From assembly GCA_014843695.1 (NCBI GenBank), contig JABXNX010000102.1, forward strand, positions 1 to 64,000: a stretch of DNA of 64,000 nt. The letters run 5' to 3'. Below the pieces are notes generated by a model, which saw only the letters and a list, made by a program, of their open reading frames with translations, was not told where the DNA came from and did not search any database. Shown here one piece after another: positions 44,783-55,436 of this stretch. Position 1 is the first letter of the stretch; each line of letters opens with the position of its first letter. Made by a program: the position numbers and the translations under genes. The DNA comes from Archivesica marissinica. Its lineage: Eukaryota > Mollusca > Bivalvia > Venerida > Vesicomyidae.

Positions 44783-44828
44783 CGACCTCCCGCTCCGTAG
44801 GCAGACGCCTTAACCACTAGGCCACCAA
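44760..44828 (-). mobile_element. tRNA-Arg(ACG)-like SINE head
   Basis: The minus strand reads GGTGGCCTAGTGGTTAAGGC (A box), then a CTACGGA anticodon-type loop (ACG) and a GTTCGAACC B box. The acceptor stem does not close, so I treat it as a tRNA-derived SINE head rather than a working tRNA gene. Confidence 0.55.
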
Positions 44829-44829
44829 A

Positions 44830-45370
44830 ATGGAATATGTTGCATTGTTTGAAATAAACTATGTTTAAACTAGTGTAGATTAAAGATAGATTATTGTGTT
44901 CCTCCGCTATAAAGGGAGAGAGTACCACACGTATATAACATACACAATTTACAGACAATTTGCACAGGGTCTGGACAAATGTTTGCGGGTTCAAAACCAC
45001 AAACTAAAACACCTGTTTTTAAAAACACCAAGAAAGATGACACCCCGTCACTATCAATCAATATTACAACCTCTTTATTAATATAATTTATGGTCATAAT
45101 ATATTTCATATTCGACAATAGTATTTACCAATGTCATGTGACACTATATACATAAATCAATTCCATTATGAATAATAACTATGCAACTTCATAGTAAACG
45201 TTCATGTTTCTAATTACCATACATGTACATATGATGTAATTGCAATCTTGTTCATATATAATTCAAGTCCTTATAATTATTATCATGGCTTGCCAATTTT
45301 GACAATATAATTAAAAAAAGTTTAACGTGTTGTCTTGTCAGTGTCCCAAAGCGGAATGGCTCATCAACAT
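44830..45370. other. Unique AT-rich DNA
   Basis: No recognised gene. Several short frames overlap on both strands without motifs. Confidence 0.4.
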
Positions 45371-45375
45371 CGTAC

Positions 45376-45668
45376 ATGTGTATGTGTTTTACGTTTATTT
45401 ATCGTCGCTACCGCTTGCCCATATGAGCGACGCCTCCTGAAGAGATTAGTCAATTTAGATTGTGGAGGATAGTGCATGATACAGATAGAGACCCATTCCA
45501 GAGTCTCCTCTGGATCTTTTACGTGCATGGTGTAAAGCACCGACACGAGACCTCGGATTAACGTCCCATCTGAAAGACTGTTCATTTTATTAGGGTCAGA
45601 CGGTGGATCGAACCTGCGATCCCTGGATTACGAATCCAGCGTGTTAACCACTGGACTACAGATCCATC
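45376..45668 (-). mobile_element. tRNA-headed SINE, copy 5 (family A), near full length
   Basis: Complete minus-strand copy. Its head reads CTGGATTCGTAATCCAGG, a Thr(CGT)-like anticodon arm, where other copies read a Thr(GGT)-like arm. It ends with AATAAACGTAAAACACA in reverse. Confidence 0.88.
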
Positions 45669-46090
45669 CGTACAATGGTGAACCGGGCAGAGATACACAC
45701 TACGATGATCGTCGTAACAGTTAAGTGCGTGTTTCTGCATGCCTTTCTCAAACGGACACGAGGCCAAAAGCGGTTGTTTCCTGTTGATGAAAGTCAATTA
45801 GCCTTCATTAAAACACTGTGACGTCATACCTTTGTACTTGCAGTTTTGTGGAGGGCAGTTTACTAATGTTGCTAGAACTTGTTGCCCAACCCATTTTGCA
45901 TGTTATCACATATAATGAATGTTAAGTCTACATGTACTATATATGTAAAATAGCAAATAAAATATGATTAAACTTGCAGTCCATTATTATTAATATTGGA
46001 CTGGTGTCAAAGGCATACATACTACGCGTACATGTATGAAAGTAATAATTTGAATTAGTAGAATCTTGTTATATAAGTGTGTGCTTTAAG
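45669..46090. other. Unique DNA
   Basis: No gene recognised. A TGACGTCA palindrome (CRE consensus) lies at about 45820. Confidence 0.35.
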
Positions 46091-46091
46091 T

Positions 46092-46456
46092 AAGATATAA
46101 GCCTAAAACGGATCCAATATGTAAACTATTGGTACTGTCTTCGGCGATACGCACCTCATGTGTGTTTTACGTTTATGTATCGTCGCTACCGTTTGCCCAT
46201 ATGAACAACGCCTCCTGAAGATATTAGTCATTTTAGATTTTTGTAAAGCACCGACACGAGACCTCGGTTTAAAGTCCCATATGAAAAACTGTTAATTTTA
46301 TTAGGATCAGACGGGGGATCGAACCTGCTATCCCTGGATTACCAGTCTAGCGTGTTACCAACTTATCACTGGACTACAGATCCATTTGTAATATATATAC
46401 GCGCCTTAAGTAATCCAATATTTTACATATTGGATCGTTTTCGGCCTATATCCTAT
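46092..46456. repeat. Inverted repeat (arms of about 45 bp) flanking a SINE
   Basis: The left arm at about 46094-46136 includes AACGGATCCAATATGTAAAC. The right arm at about 46405-46452 is its imperfect reverse complement. Each arm contains CCAATAT and ATATTGG around a 5-bp centre, so each is also self-complementary. SINE copy 6 sits between the arms. Confidence 0.65.
46155..46386 (-). mobile_element. tRNA-headed SINE, copy 6 (family A), internally deleted
   Basis: Head and 3' end are clear. The segment between GTCATTTTAGATTTT and GTAAAGCACCGACACGAGAC is missing (about 60 bp compared with copy 5). Confidence 0.8.
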
Positions 46457-46705
46457 ACTTATGGTAATTCACACATAATTAAATGGAATACGGTTTGCAA
46501 AGCGCAAACCTCTCCCCGTTTTCTTCGCCGATAGTAAATCTCGTATCGAGACCTTAGTCACTAGGCAGGATTTCTGACTATATGAGTCAAATTCATATCC
46601 ACCAGACGCGTGTGAAGGGCGTTTGCCCTAAATCGTTACAGCCACATACCAAAGCAAGTCATTTGATATGTTTTCCACCTGTAGTGACGTCCTAAGTTTG
46701 CTCTT
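46457..46705. other. Unique DNA before the 56-mer array
   Basis: Contains a short hairpin GGTTTGC-AAAGC-GCAAACC near 46490-46508. No gene recognised. Confidence 0.4.
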
Positions 46706-49159
46706 TGTCATCTCGCGGGAAAGCCTACTATAGACGAGCAGGTACTCCGGATAACTGTCACCACGTCTTGCGGGATAGCCCACTATAGACGAGCAGGTAC
46801 ATCCGTATAGCTGTCACCCCGTCTTGCGGGAAAGCCTACTATAGACGAGCAGGTACATCCGTATAGCTGTCACCCCGTCTTGCGGGAAAGCCTACTATAG
46901 ACGAGCAGGTACATCCGGATAACTGTCACCCCGTCTTGCGAGAAAGCCTACTATAGACGAGAAGGTACATCCGGATAACTGTCACCCCGTCTTGCGGGAT
47001 ATCCCACTATAGACGAGCAGGTACATCCGGATAACTGTCACCCCGTCTTGCGGGATACCCCACTATAGACGAGCAGGTACATCCGGATAACTGTCACCCC
47101 GTCTTGCGGGAAAGCCTACTATAGACGAGCAGGTACATCCGGATAACTGTCACCCCGTCTTTCGGGATAGCCCACTATAGACGAGCAGGTACATCCGGAT
47201 AACTGTCACCCCGTCTTGCGGGATATCCCACTATAGACGAGAAGGTACATCCGGATAACTGTCACCCCGTCTTGTGGGATAGCCCACCATAGACGAGTAG
47301 GTACATCCGGATAACTGTCACCCCGTCTTGCGGGTAGCCCACTATAGACGAGCAGGTACATCCGGATTACTGTCACCCCGTCTTGCGGGATAGCCCACTA
47401 TATACGAGTAGGTACATCCGGATAACTGCCACCCCGTCTTGCGGGATATCCCACTATAGACGAGCAGGTACATCCGGATAACTGCCACCCCGTCTTGCGG
47501 GATAGTCCACTATATACGACCAGGTACGTCCGTATAGCTGTCACCCCGTCTTGCGGGATATCCCACTATTGACGATAAGGTACATCCGGATCACTGTCAC
47601 CCCGTCTTGCGGGATATACCACTATAGACGAGCAGGTACATCCGGATAACTGTCACCCCGTCTTGCGGGATATCCCACTATAGACGAGCAGGTACATCCG
47701 TATAGCTGTCACCCCGTCTTGCGGGATAGCCCACTATAGACGATAAGGTACATCCGGTTAACTGTCACCCCGTCTTGCGGGATAGCCCACTGTAAACGAG
47801 AAGGTACATCCGGATAACTGTCACCACGTCTTGCGGGATAGCCCACTGTAGACGAGAAGGTACATCCGGATAACTGTCACCCCGTCTTGCGGGAAAGCCT
47901 ACTATAGACGAGCAGGTACATCCGGATAACTGTCACCCCGTCTTTCGGGATAGCCCACTATAGACGGGCAGGTACATCCGGATAACTGTCACCCCGTCTT
48001 GCGGGATATCCCACTATAGACGAGAAGGTACATCCGGATAACTGTCACCCCGTCTTGTGGGATAGCCCACCATAGACGAGTAGGTACATCCGGATAACTG
48101 TCACCCCGTCTTGCGGGATAGCCCACTATAGACGAGCAGGTACATCCGGATAACTGCCACACCGTCTTGCGGGATAGCCCACTATAGACGAGCAGGTATA
48201 TCTGGATTACTGTCACCCCGTCTTGCGGGATAGCCCACTACATACGAGCAGGTACATCCAAATAGCTGCCACCCCGTCTTGCGGGATATCCCACTATAGA
48301 CGAGCAGGTACATCCGGATAACTGTCACCCCGTCTTGCGGGATAGTCCACTATATACGAGCAGGTACGTCCGTATAACTGTCACCCCGTCTTGTGGGATA
48401 GCCCGCCATAGACGAGTAGGTACATCCGGATAACTGTCATCCCGTCTTGTGGGATAGCCCACTATAGACGAGCAGGTACATCCGGATAACTGTCACCCCG
48501 TCTTGCGGGATAGCCCACTATAGACGATAAGGTACATCCGGTTAACTGTCACCCCGTCTTGCGGGATATCCCACTATAGACGAGCAGGTACATCCGGATA
48601 ACTGTCACCCCGTCTTGCGGGATAGCCCACTATAGACGAGCAGGTACATCCGGATTACTGTCACCCCGTCTTGCGGGATAGCCCACTATATACGAGCAGG
48701 TACATCCGGATAACTGTCACCCCGTCTTGCGGGATAGCCCACTATAGACGATAAGGTACATCCGGTTAACTGTCACCCCGTCTTGCGGGATATCCCACTA
48801 TAGACGAGCAGGTACATCCGGATAACTGTCACCCCGTCTTGCGGGATAGCCCACTATAGACGAGCAGGTACATCCGGATTACTGTCACCCCGTCTTGCGG
48901 GATAGCCCACTATATACGAGCAGGTACATCCGGATAACTGTCACCCCGTCTTGCGGGATAGCCCACTATAGACGATAAGGTACATCCGGTTAACTGTCAC
49001 CCCGTCTTGCGGGATATCCCACTATAGACGAGCAGGTACATCCGGATAACTGTCACCCCGTCTTGCGGGATAGCCCACTATAGACGAGCAGGTGCATCCG
49101 GATTACTGTCACCCCGTCTTGCGGGATAGCCCACTATAGACGAGCAGGTACATCCGGAT
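46706..49159. repeat. 56-bp satellite array, about 44 units
   Basis: Units of 56 bp with core CACTATAGACGAGCAGGTAC and GTCACCCCGTCTTGCGGGA. They are GC-richer than the surroundings. At 48.5-49.1 kb the units are organised as a 224-bp four-unit higher-order repeat. Confidence 0.96.
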
Positions 49160-49195
49160 CTTTTCCTACCTATGGCTTTGTTTTTTTTGGTTTAA

Positions 49196-49340
49196 GAGTC
49201 GCACCAACAGCTTAGGTCATATGGCGACTCTCCGGCTATTATTGGTCGACCCCGGGTGCCCCTCCGTAAAGTATTTCAGGCACGGGAGGGCAGATGGGTT
49301 AGAACCACCGATCTACCGCAAGTCTGCGGAATAGCTTCAT
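49196..49340 (-). mobile_element. SINE family B, partial copy
   Basis: Shares GTCGCACCAACAGCTTA and a block with TATTTCAGGCACGG and AGAACCACCGAT with the element at 20372-20629. The tRNA-like head end is poorly preserved. Confidence 0.45.
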
Positions 49341-49635
49341 CACTTTAAATAATTCAGCACTCCATGTCGCGCCATTGTAAGCTTAACCATGTAAGTTTAC
49401 ATATATAATTTGTATACCCACGAATTCTACCTTCCGGACTCTGATATCTATTATTCAGATCAGCCCGTCAATGAAGCTGCTCCAAGCAGAACTCTATGTT
49501 AGTTATAGTATTGCAGTTTTAGGTCTAACACTGTCAGAGTATTTTTAAGGTAGCCGAAAATTGGTCTTTGGTAAGAGGATTGGCAGTAATATGTCAGAAA
49601 AATGGGGTATGGGCAATGATATCTGATTGTAATAT

Positions 49636-50108
49636 ACTGTTTAAAGCGAAATTACATCGCAAAAAGCAAATAAAATGCTTTTTTTGCCACGTATAAATGC
49701 GTTGCTACTACACATTCGTCCGAATACATTCGAACACTAACATTGAATCAATAAACAATGTGTTTGTGGTATACACACTTTCAAAAGTGAAAGTAGAATT
49801 TCATATAACGGTCATCCGCGCTCCTGAATTGACTTTTGTTTGTCATTGGAGTCGATACTAAACACGCGATACTTCGATTAGAGATTATTTTACTAAGATT
49901 AGTCAACAAATAAATATGCATAAGCACACATATGAGATATCACGGTAAATATGTATCATACCTCGTGTTATTCAGGATACGACGTTTGTTTATTAGTTGA
50001 AATACTCAATTTTTGAGGCAAATATTTGGGAAAAAAGAATATCATATAATAGCAAATTACATTCTGCAGACATTTGTGTTTTCACCGATGTAGTGTCGCT
50101 TTAAGTAA
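49636..50108. mobile_element. MITE-like element with about 30-bp terminal inverted repeats
   Basis: The left end TTTAAAGCGAAATTACATCG matches the reverse complement of the right end CGATGTAGTGTCGCTTTAA, with further weaker pairing inward. The 470-bp interior is AT-rich without an open frame. It ends 55 bp before the proposed signal-peptide exon. Confidence 0.65.
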
Positions 50109-50162
50109 CAACACCTGACCCATGACATCGTATGAGATTTTCCTCTTCCTAATCTACCTTTT

Positions 50163-50262
50163 ATGGCGCCGGAAAACAGCATTGCAAATCATTGTCCTTT
50201 TCAATACATTATACTTCTTGTCTGCTTAACAGTGTGCATGGCTATTACCTTACTTGGCCCCT
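50163..50262 (+). CDS. Putative secreted cysteine-rich protein, signal-peptide exon
   Basis: From ATG at 50163 the frame encodes a polar N terminus of about 14 residues followed by a hydrophobic run, YIILLVCLTVCMAITLL, then Gly-Pro. This looks like a signal peptide. A strong donor CT|GTAAGC follows after 33 codons plus one base (phase 1). That matches the phase-1 start of the cysteine exon at 51105. Phase-1 introns directly after a signal peptide are common in secreted proteins. If unspliced, the frame would run on to a stop at 50343 as a 60-residue peptide with several Cys. A 30-bp tandem duplication places a second, same-phase donor at 50293. No homologue is recognised; the exon assignment rests on phase, hydrophobicity and spacing. 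Confidence 0.45.
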
Positions 50263-51104
50263 GTAAGCGCCCCTGTTATAACGTTGGCCCCTGTAAGCTC
50301 CCCTATTATAGCGAGCACTGTGTTCGGCTGTCATGCTATCCATAACTCCTAAAACTTCTCGAGGAGAAGAATTATGACTCTGTCTTCCATTCTAATCCGT
50401 TTTCATGTATTTTGATTATGTGTGATGTATGCATTGTTCAATATGTATTATATTGAGAAATAAAATATGTTTAAACTAGAACTGTAGAAACATGTACACC
50501 CATTATTATATGACGTAATTGTATGCTTACGTATTAGCGGGATGATTCAAGTATCAGACTGGATAGCATTAGATGCAACTGCTAGGAAATGTCTAGTGGG
50601 TCCTAGATAGAGGGCGTGGTGAGAATGATTACTGACCGTGCACGGGGCAGACCGGACCCTATCTTACCCGTACAGTTTGCAAGAGTTTATTGTGCTTAAT
50701 ACTCCTATATGTGACCTTAACACGTTGGTCTGCGAATCCAGGGATTGCAGATTCGATCTAACGTCTGATCATAACGTTATACATGTATACAGATTGTCGG
50801 TGTATCTGTACTATTCTACGGTAATGACAAAGAACCAGAGATTCTTCTGAAATTGGAGCGTCTCTTAGTTTAAACTTTATTTATTTTACTCCTGAACTAT
50901 CCTCCAGAAAAATGACAGCATTCTACTTATGGAGGTGTCGTCACGACTACCCAGGGTGCATCGATGAATACATGTATCCACATATAAATATATAGGCCTA
51001 CTGCAGACATAGTTGGAATAGATGACCAAATGGCGTTAGTTCTCTAGAGGCCTAATTGCACATCAGGTTACAAACCGATTATACTTTGATATTCTTTCTT
51101 TCAG
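50263..51104. other. Intron of the cysteine-rich gene
   Basis: Holds a 30-bp tandem duplication with a second GTAAGC donor at 50293 and a degraded SINE at about 50706-50966. Otherwise unique. Confidence 0.45.
50706..50966 (+). mobile_element. Strongly decayed family A SINE
   Basis: Recognisable words are CTGCGAATCCAGGGATTGCA, GATTCGATCTAACGTCTGA, AAAGAACCAGAG, CTATCCTCCA and a final GATGAATA. The order matches family A. Confidence 0.55.
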
Positions 51105-51158
51105 GGTTACAGTGTTGTGTTGTGGGTGCCGAGCAATGTGGCACCAAAGTCTGTAGCC
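51105..51158 (+). CDS. Putative secreted cysteine-rich protein, exon 2
   Basis: This 54-nt exon follows a strong pyrimidine tract and TTTCAG (51099-51104) and ends at CC|GTAAGT. It is phase 1 at both ends. In the phase set by the upstream exon it encodes LQCCVVGAEQCGTKVCS, four cysteines in 17 residues. The 30-mer satellite starts about 10 bp after the donor. The Cys pattern across exons 2 and 3 is CC-x6-C-x4-C-x5-C-x8-C-x8-C. I do not recognise the family. Cysteine-rich secreted peptides include protease inhibitors, hormones, defence peptides and others, so no function is assigned. Confidence 0.5.
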
Positions 51159-51167
51159 GTAAGTATT

Positions 51168-54100
51168 ATGCTTTGGTCATTATGACCTTCGTGCTATACG
51201 TTTGGTCATTATGACCTTCGTGCTATACGTTTTGGTCATTATGACCTTCGTGCTATACGTTTTGGTCATTATGACCATCGTGCTATACGTTTTAGTCATT
51301 ATGACCATCGTGCTATACGTTTTGGTCATTATGACCTTCGTGCTATACGTTTTGGTCATTATGACCTTCGTGCCATACGTTTTGGTCAGTATGACCTCCG
51401 TGCTATACGCTTGTTTTGGTCATTATGACCTTCGTGCTATATGCTTTGGTCATTATGGCCTTCGTGCTATATGCTTTGGTCATTATGGCCTTCGTGCTAT
51501 ACGCTTTGGTCATTATGACCATCGTGCTATACGCTTTGGTCATTATGACCTTCGTGCTATACTTTTTGATCAGTATGACATTCGTGCTATACGTTTTGGT
51601 CATTATGACCTTCGTGCTATACGTTTGTTTTGGTCATTATGACCTTCGTGCCATATGCTTTGGTCATTATGACCTTCGTGCTATACGTTTTGGTCAGTAT
51701 GACCTCCGTGCTATATGCTTTGGTCATTATGACCTTCGTGCTATACGTTTTGGTCAGTATGACCTCCGTGCTATACGCTTGTTTTGGTCATTATGACCTT
51801 CGTGCTATACGCTTTGGTCATTATGACCTTCGTGCTATACGGTTTGGTCAGTATGACCTTCGTGCTATACGCTTTGGTCATTATGACCATCGTGCTATAC
51901 GTTTTGATCATTATGACCATCGTGCTATACGTTTTGGTCAGTATGACCATCGTGCTATACGTTTTGGTCATTATGACCATCGTGCTATACGTTTTGGTCA
52001 TTATGACCATCGTGCTATACGTTTTGGTCATTATGACCTTCGTGCTATACGTTTTGGTCATTATGACCTTCGTGCTATACGTTTTGGTCATTATGACCAT
52101 CGGGCTATACGTTTTAGTCATTATGACCATCGTGCTATACGTTTTGGTCATTATGACCTTCGTGCTATGCGTTTTGGTCATTATGACCTTCGTGCCATAC
52201 GTTTTGGTCATTATGACCATCGTGCTATACGTTTTGGTCATTATGACCTCCGTGCTATACGTTTTGGTCATTATGACCTCCGTGCTATACGCTTGTTTTG
52301 GTTATTATGACCTTCGTGCTATACGTTTTGGTCAGTATGACCTTCTTGCTATACGCTTTGGTCATTATGACCTTCTTGCTATACGCTTTGGTCATTATGA
52401 CCTTCGTGCTATACGTTTTGGTCAGTATGACCGTGGTGCTATACGCTATACGTTTTGGTCATTATGACCTCCGTGCTATACGTTTTGGTCATTATGACCT
52501 TCGTGCTATACGTTTTGGTCAGTATGACCTCCGTGCTATACGCTTTGGTCAGTATGACCTCCGTGCTATACGCTTTGGTCAGTATGACCTTCATGCTATA
52601 GGTTTGTTTTGGTCATTATTACCTTCGTGCTATACGTTTTGGTCATTATGACCTTCGTGCTATACGTTTTGGTCATTATAACCTTCGTGCTATACGCTTT
52701 GGTCAGTATGACCTTCGTGCTATACGCTATACGTTTTGGTCAGTATGACCTTGGTGCTATACGCTATACGTTTTAGTCATTATGACCTTCGTACTATACG
52801 CTTTGGTCAGTATGACTTTCGTGCTATACGCTTTGGTCAGTATGACCTTCGTACTATACGCTTTGGTCAGTATGACCTTCGTACTATACGCTTTGGTCAG
52901 TATGACCTTCGTGCTATACGCTTTGGCCATTATGACCTTCGTACTATACGCTTTGGTCAGTATGACCTTCGTGCTATACGCTTTGGTCATTATGACCTTC
53001 GTACTATACGCTTTGGTCATTATGACCTCCGTGCTATACGCTTTGGTCAGTATGACCTTAGTGCTATAGGTTTGTTTTGGTCATTATTACCTTCGTGCTA
53101 TACGCTTTGGTCAGTATGACCTTCGTACTATACGCTTTGGTCAGTATGACCTTTGTACTATACGCTTTGGTCAGTATAACCTTCGTGCTATACGCTTTGG
53201 CCATTATGACCTTCGTACTATACGCTTTGGTCAGTATGACCTTCGTGCTATACGCTTTGGTCATTATGACCTTCGTGCTATACGCTTTGGTCATTATGAC
53301 CTTCGTGCTATACGCTTTGGTCATTATGACCTTCGTGCTATATGTTTTGTTCAGTATGACCTTGGTGCTATACGCTATACGTTTTGGTCATTATGACCTC
53401 CGTGCTATACGTTTTGGTCATTATGACCTTCGTGCTATACGTTTTGGTCAGTATGACCTCCGTGCTATACGCTTTGGTCAGTATGATCTTCGTGCTATAG
53501 GTTTGTTTTGGTCATTATTACCTTCGTGCTATACGCTTTGGTCATTATGACCTCCGTACTATACGCTTTGGCCATTATGACCTTCGTGCTATACGCTTTG
53601 GTCAGTATGACCTTCGTACTATACGCTTTGGTCATTATGACCTTCGTGCTATATGCTTTGGTCATTATGACCTTCGTGCTATACGTTTTGGTCAGTATGA
53701 CCTTCGTGCTATATGCTTTGGTCATTATGACCTTCGTGCTATACGTTTTGGTCATTATGACCTCCGTGCTATATGCTTTGGTCATTATGACCTTCGTGCT
53801 ATACGTTTTGGTCATTATGACCTTCGTTCTATACGTTTTGGTTATTATGACCTCCGTGCTATACGTTTTGGTCATTATGACCTTCGTGCTATACGTTTTG
53901 GTCAGTATGACCTTCGTGCTATATGCTTTGGTCATTATGACTTTCGTGCTATACGTTTTGGTCAGTATGACCTTCGTGCTATTCGCTTTGGTCAGTATGA
54001 CCTTCGTGCTATATGCTTTGGTCATTATGACCTTCGTGCTATACGTTTTGGTCAGTATGACCTTCGTGCTATACGCTTTGGTCAGTATGACCTTCGTGCT

Positions 54101-54545
54101 ATACGCTTTGGTCAGTATGACCTCCGTGCTATACGCTTTGGTCAGTATGACCTCCGTGCTATACGCTTTGGTCATTATGACCTCGGTGCTATACGGTTTG
54201 GTCATTATGACCTCCGTGCTATACGCTTTGGTCATTATGACCTTCGTGCTATACGTTTTGGTCAGTATGACCTTCGTGCTATACGTTTTGGTCAGTATGA
54301 CCTTCGTGCTATACGTTTTGGACATTATGACCTTCGTGCTATACGTTTTGGTCATTGTGACCTTCGTGCTATACGTTTTGGTCATTGTGACCTTCGTGCT
54401 ATACGTTTTTTGTCATTATGACATTCGTGCTATACGTTTTGGACATTATGACCTTCGTGCTATACGTTTTGGTCATTATGATCTTCGTGCTATACGTTTT
54501 GGTCATTATGACATTCGTGCTATACGTTTTGGTCATTATGACCTT
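51168..54545 (+). repeat. 30-bp satellite with ERE-type palindrome, about 110 units
   Basis: Units of 30 bp with TTTGGTCATTATGACCTTCG and a GTGCTATACG word. Most units contain GGTCA-TTA-TGACC or GGTCA-GTA-TGACC. Occasional 36-45 bp units carry an extra GCTATACG or CTTGTTTT. As 30 is ten codons, long by-product frames occur on both strands (up to about 349 codons). It fills most of the intron between exons 2 and 3 of the cysteine-rich gene. Confidence 0.97.
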
Positions 54546-54556
54546 CATACATACTA

Positions 54557-55072
54557 GTTGGTTATTCAATTCAAATTTATTGGCATAATCAGAAAATATC
54601 ATTTGCATGTGGCCATTAACAAATACAATAACCAGTATGGCAAATACAACAAATATAATTACATTCAACATCACAAATACATAATAGGAAACTATTTACA
54701 AAACCGGCAACCTTTCAAGGGTATCGTTACGAATTTTAAAAGCTTCGTTTATAAACTTTGATATATTAAATAATTGATTGTTCTTTCTAGAAGACATCAT
54801 GGCATTAAACATGTTTACTGTAGGTCATGGTATTCTGCCTAAATATTCATTCCGAATTTCAGAATATCTTGAACAACATAACACACAATGATATTCGGAC
54901 TCACGACATTTACATTACACAACTTACATAAACGAGTATCTCTATCTATTCCACTATATCTACTTAATTCAGTTTCTAAGCTATGTGAACACAATCTGAG
55001 ACTTCTGAATGAATCATTGTAACAAGAGATTATTTCTGAGTTATACATATGCACATAGTCATAACATAACAA
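54557..55072 (-). pseudogene. 3' end of a non-LTR retrotransposon (LINE), frameshifted
   Basis: The minus strand encodes a degraded C terminus of a LINE polyprotein, downstream of the reverse transcriptase. It shows SRYSGIDRDTRLCKLCN, then after a frameshift ESEYHCVLCC, then after another TVNMFNAMMSS and FINEAFKIR, to a stop at 54696-54698. The CxxC...H...C arrangement after an RLC motif is typical of the tail region of several invertebrate LINE polyproteins. The 3' end reads GCCAATAAATTTGAATTGAA, a typical simple A/T-rich terminus. At least two frameshifts and truncation at about 55075 show it is dead. It abuts the right end of the 30-mer array. Confidence 0.65.
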
Positions 55073-55205
55073 ATAGTATATAATGTTTCATTACGATGGA
55101 ATGCAGTTTCCAGTATTTTGATTGGATAACGGTGACGTAAATAAATATTGATATAGACTATCTAGGAAGGGTATATAACCCTTGTAATACATACCTTTCG
55201 CGTGA

Positions 55206-55436
55206 CAGACGATCTGTAGTCCAGTGGTAACACGCTGGACTGGTAATCCAGGGATCGCAGGTTCGATCCCCCGTCTGACCCTAATAATATTAACAGTCTT
55301 TCAGATGGGACTTTAAACCGAGGTATCTGTCTGTATCATTGCACTATCCTCCAAATCTAAAATGACTATTCTCTTTAGGAGGCATCGCTCATATGGGCAA
55401 CCGGTAGCGACTATAAATAAACGTAAAACACACACA
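55206..55436 (+). mobile_element. tRNA-headed SINE, copy 7 (family A), internally deleted
   Basis: Perfect head with TCTGTAGTCCAGTGGTAACA and GCAGGTTCGATCCCCCGTCT. It jumps from TTAAACCGAGG to TATCTGTCTGTATCATTGCA (about 70 bp missing), then has a complete 3' end and AATAAACGTAAAACACACAC. Confidence 0.88.

Noticed and set aside
45600..45668. Possible tRNA-Thr(CGT) gene on the minus strand
   Set aside because: The head continues into the full family A SINE body and tail, and the acceptor stem is poor.
51202..54557. Long hydrophobic MTFVLYALV-type frames that look like membrane proteins
   Set aside because: The 30-bp unit is ten codons and lacks stops in several frames on both strands, so open length is not evidence of coding.
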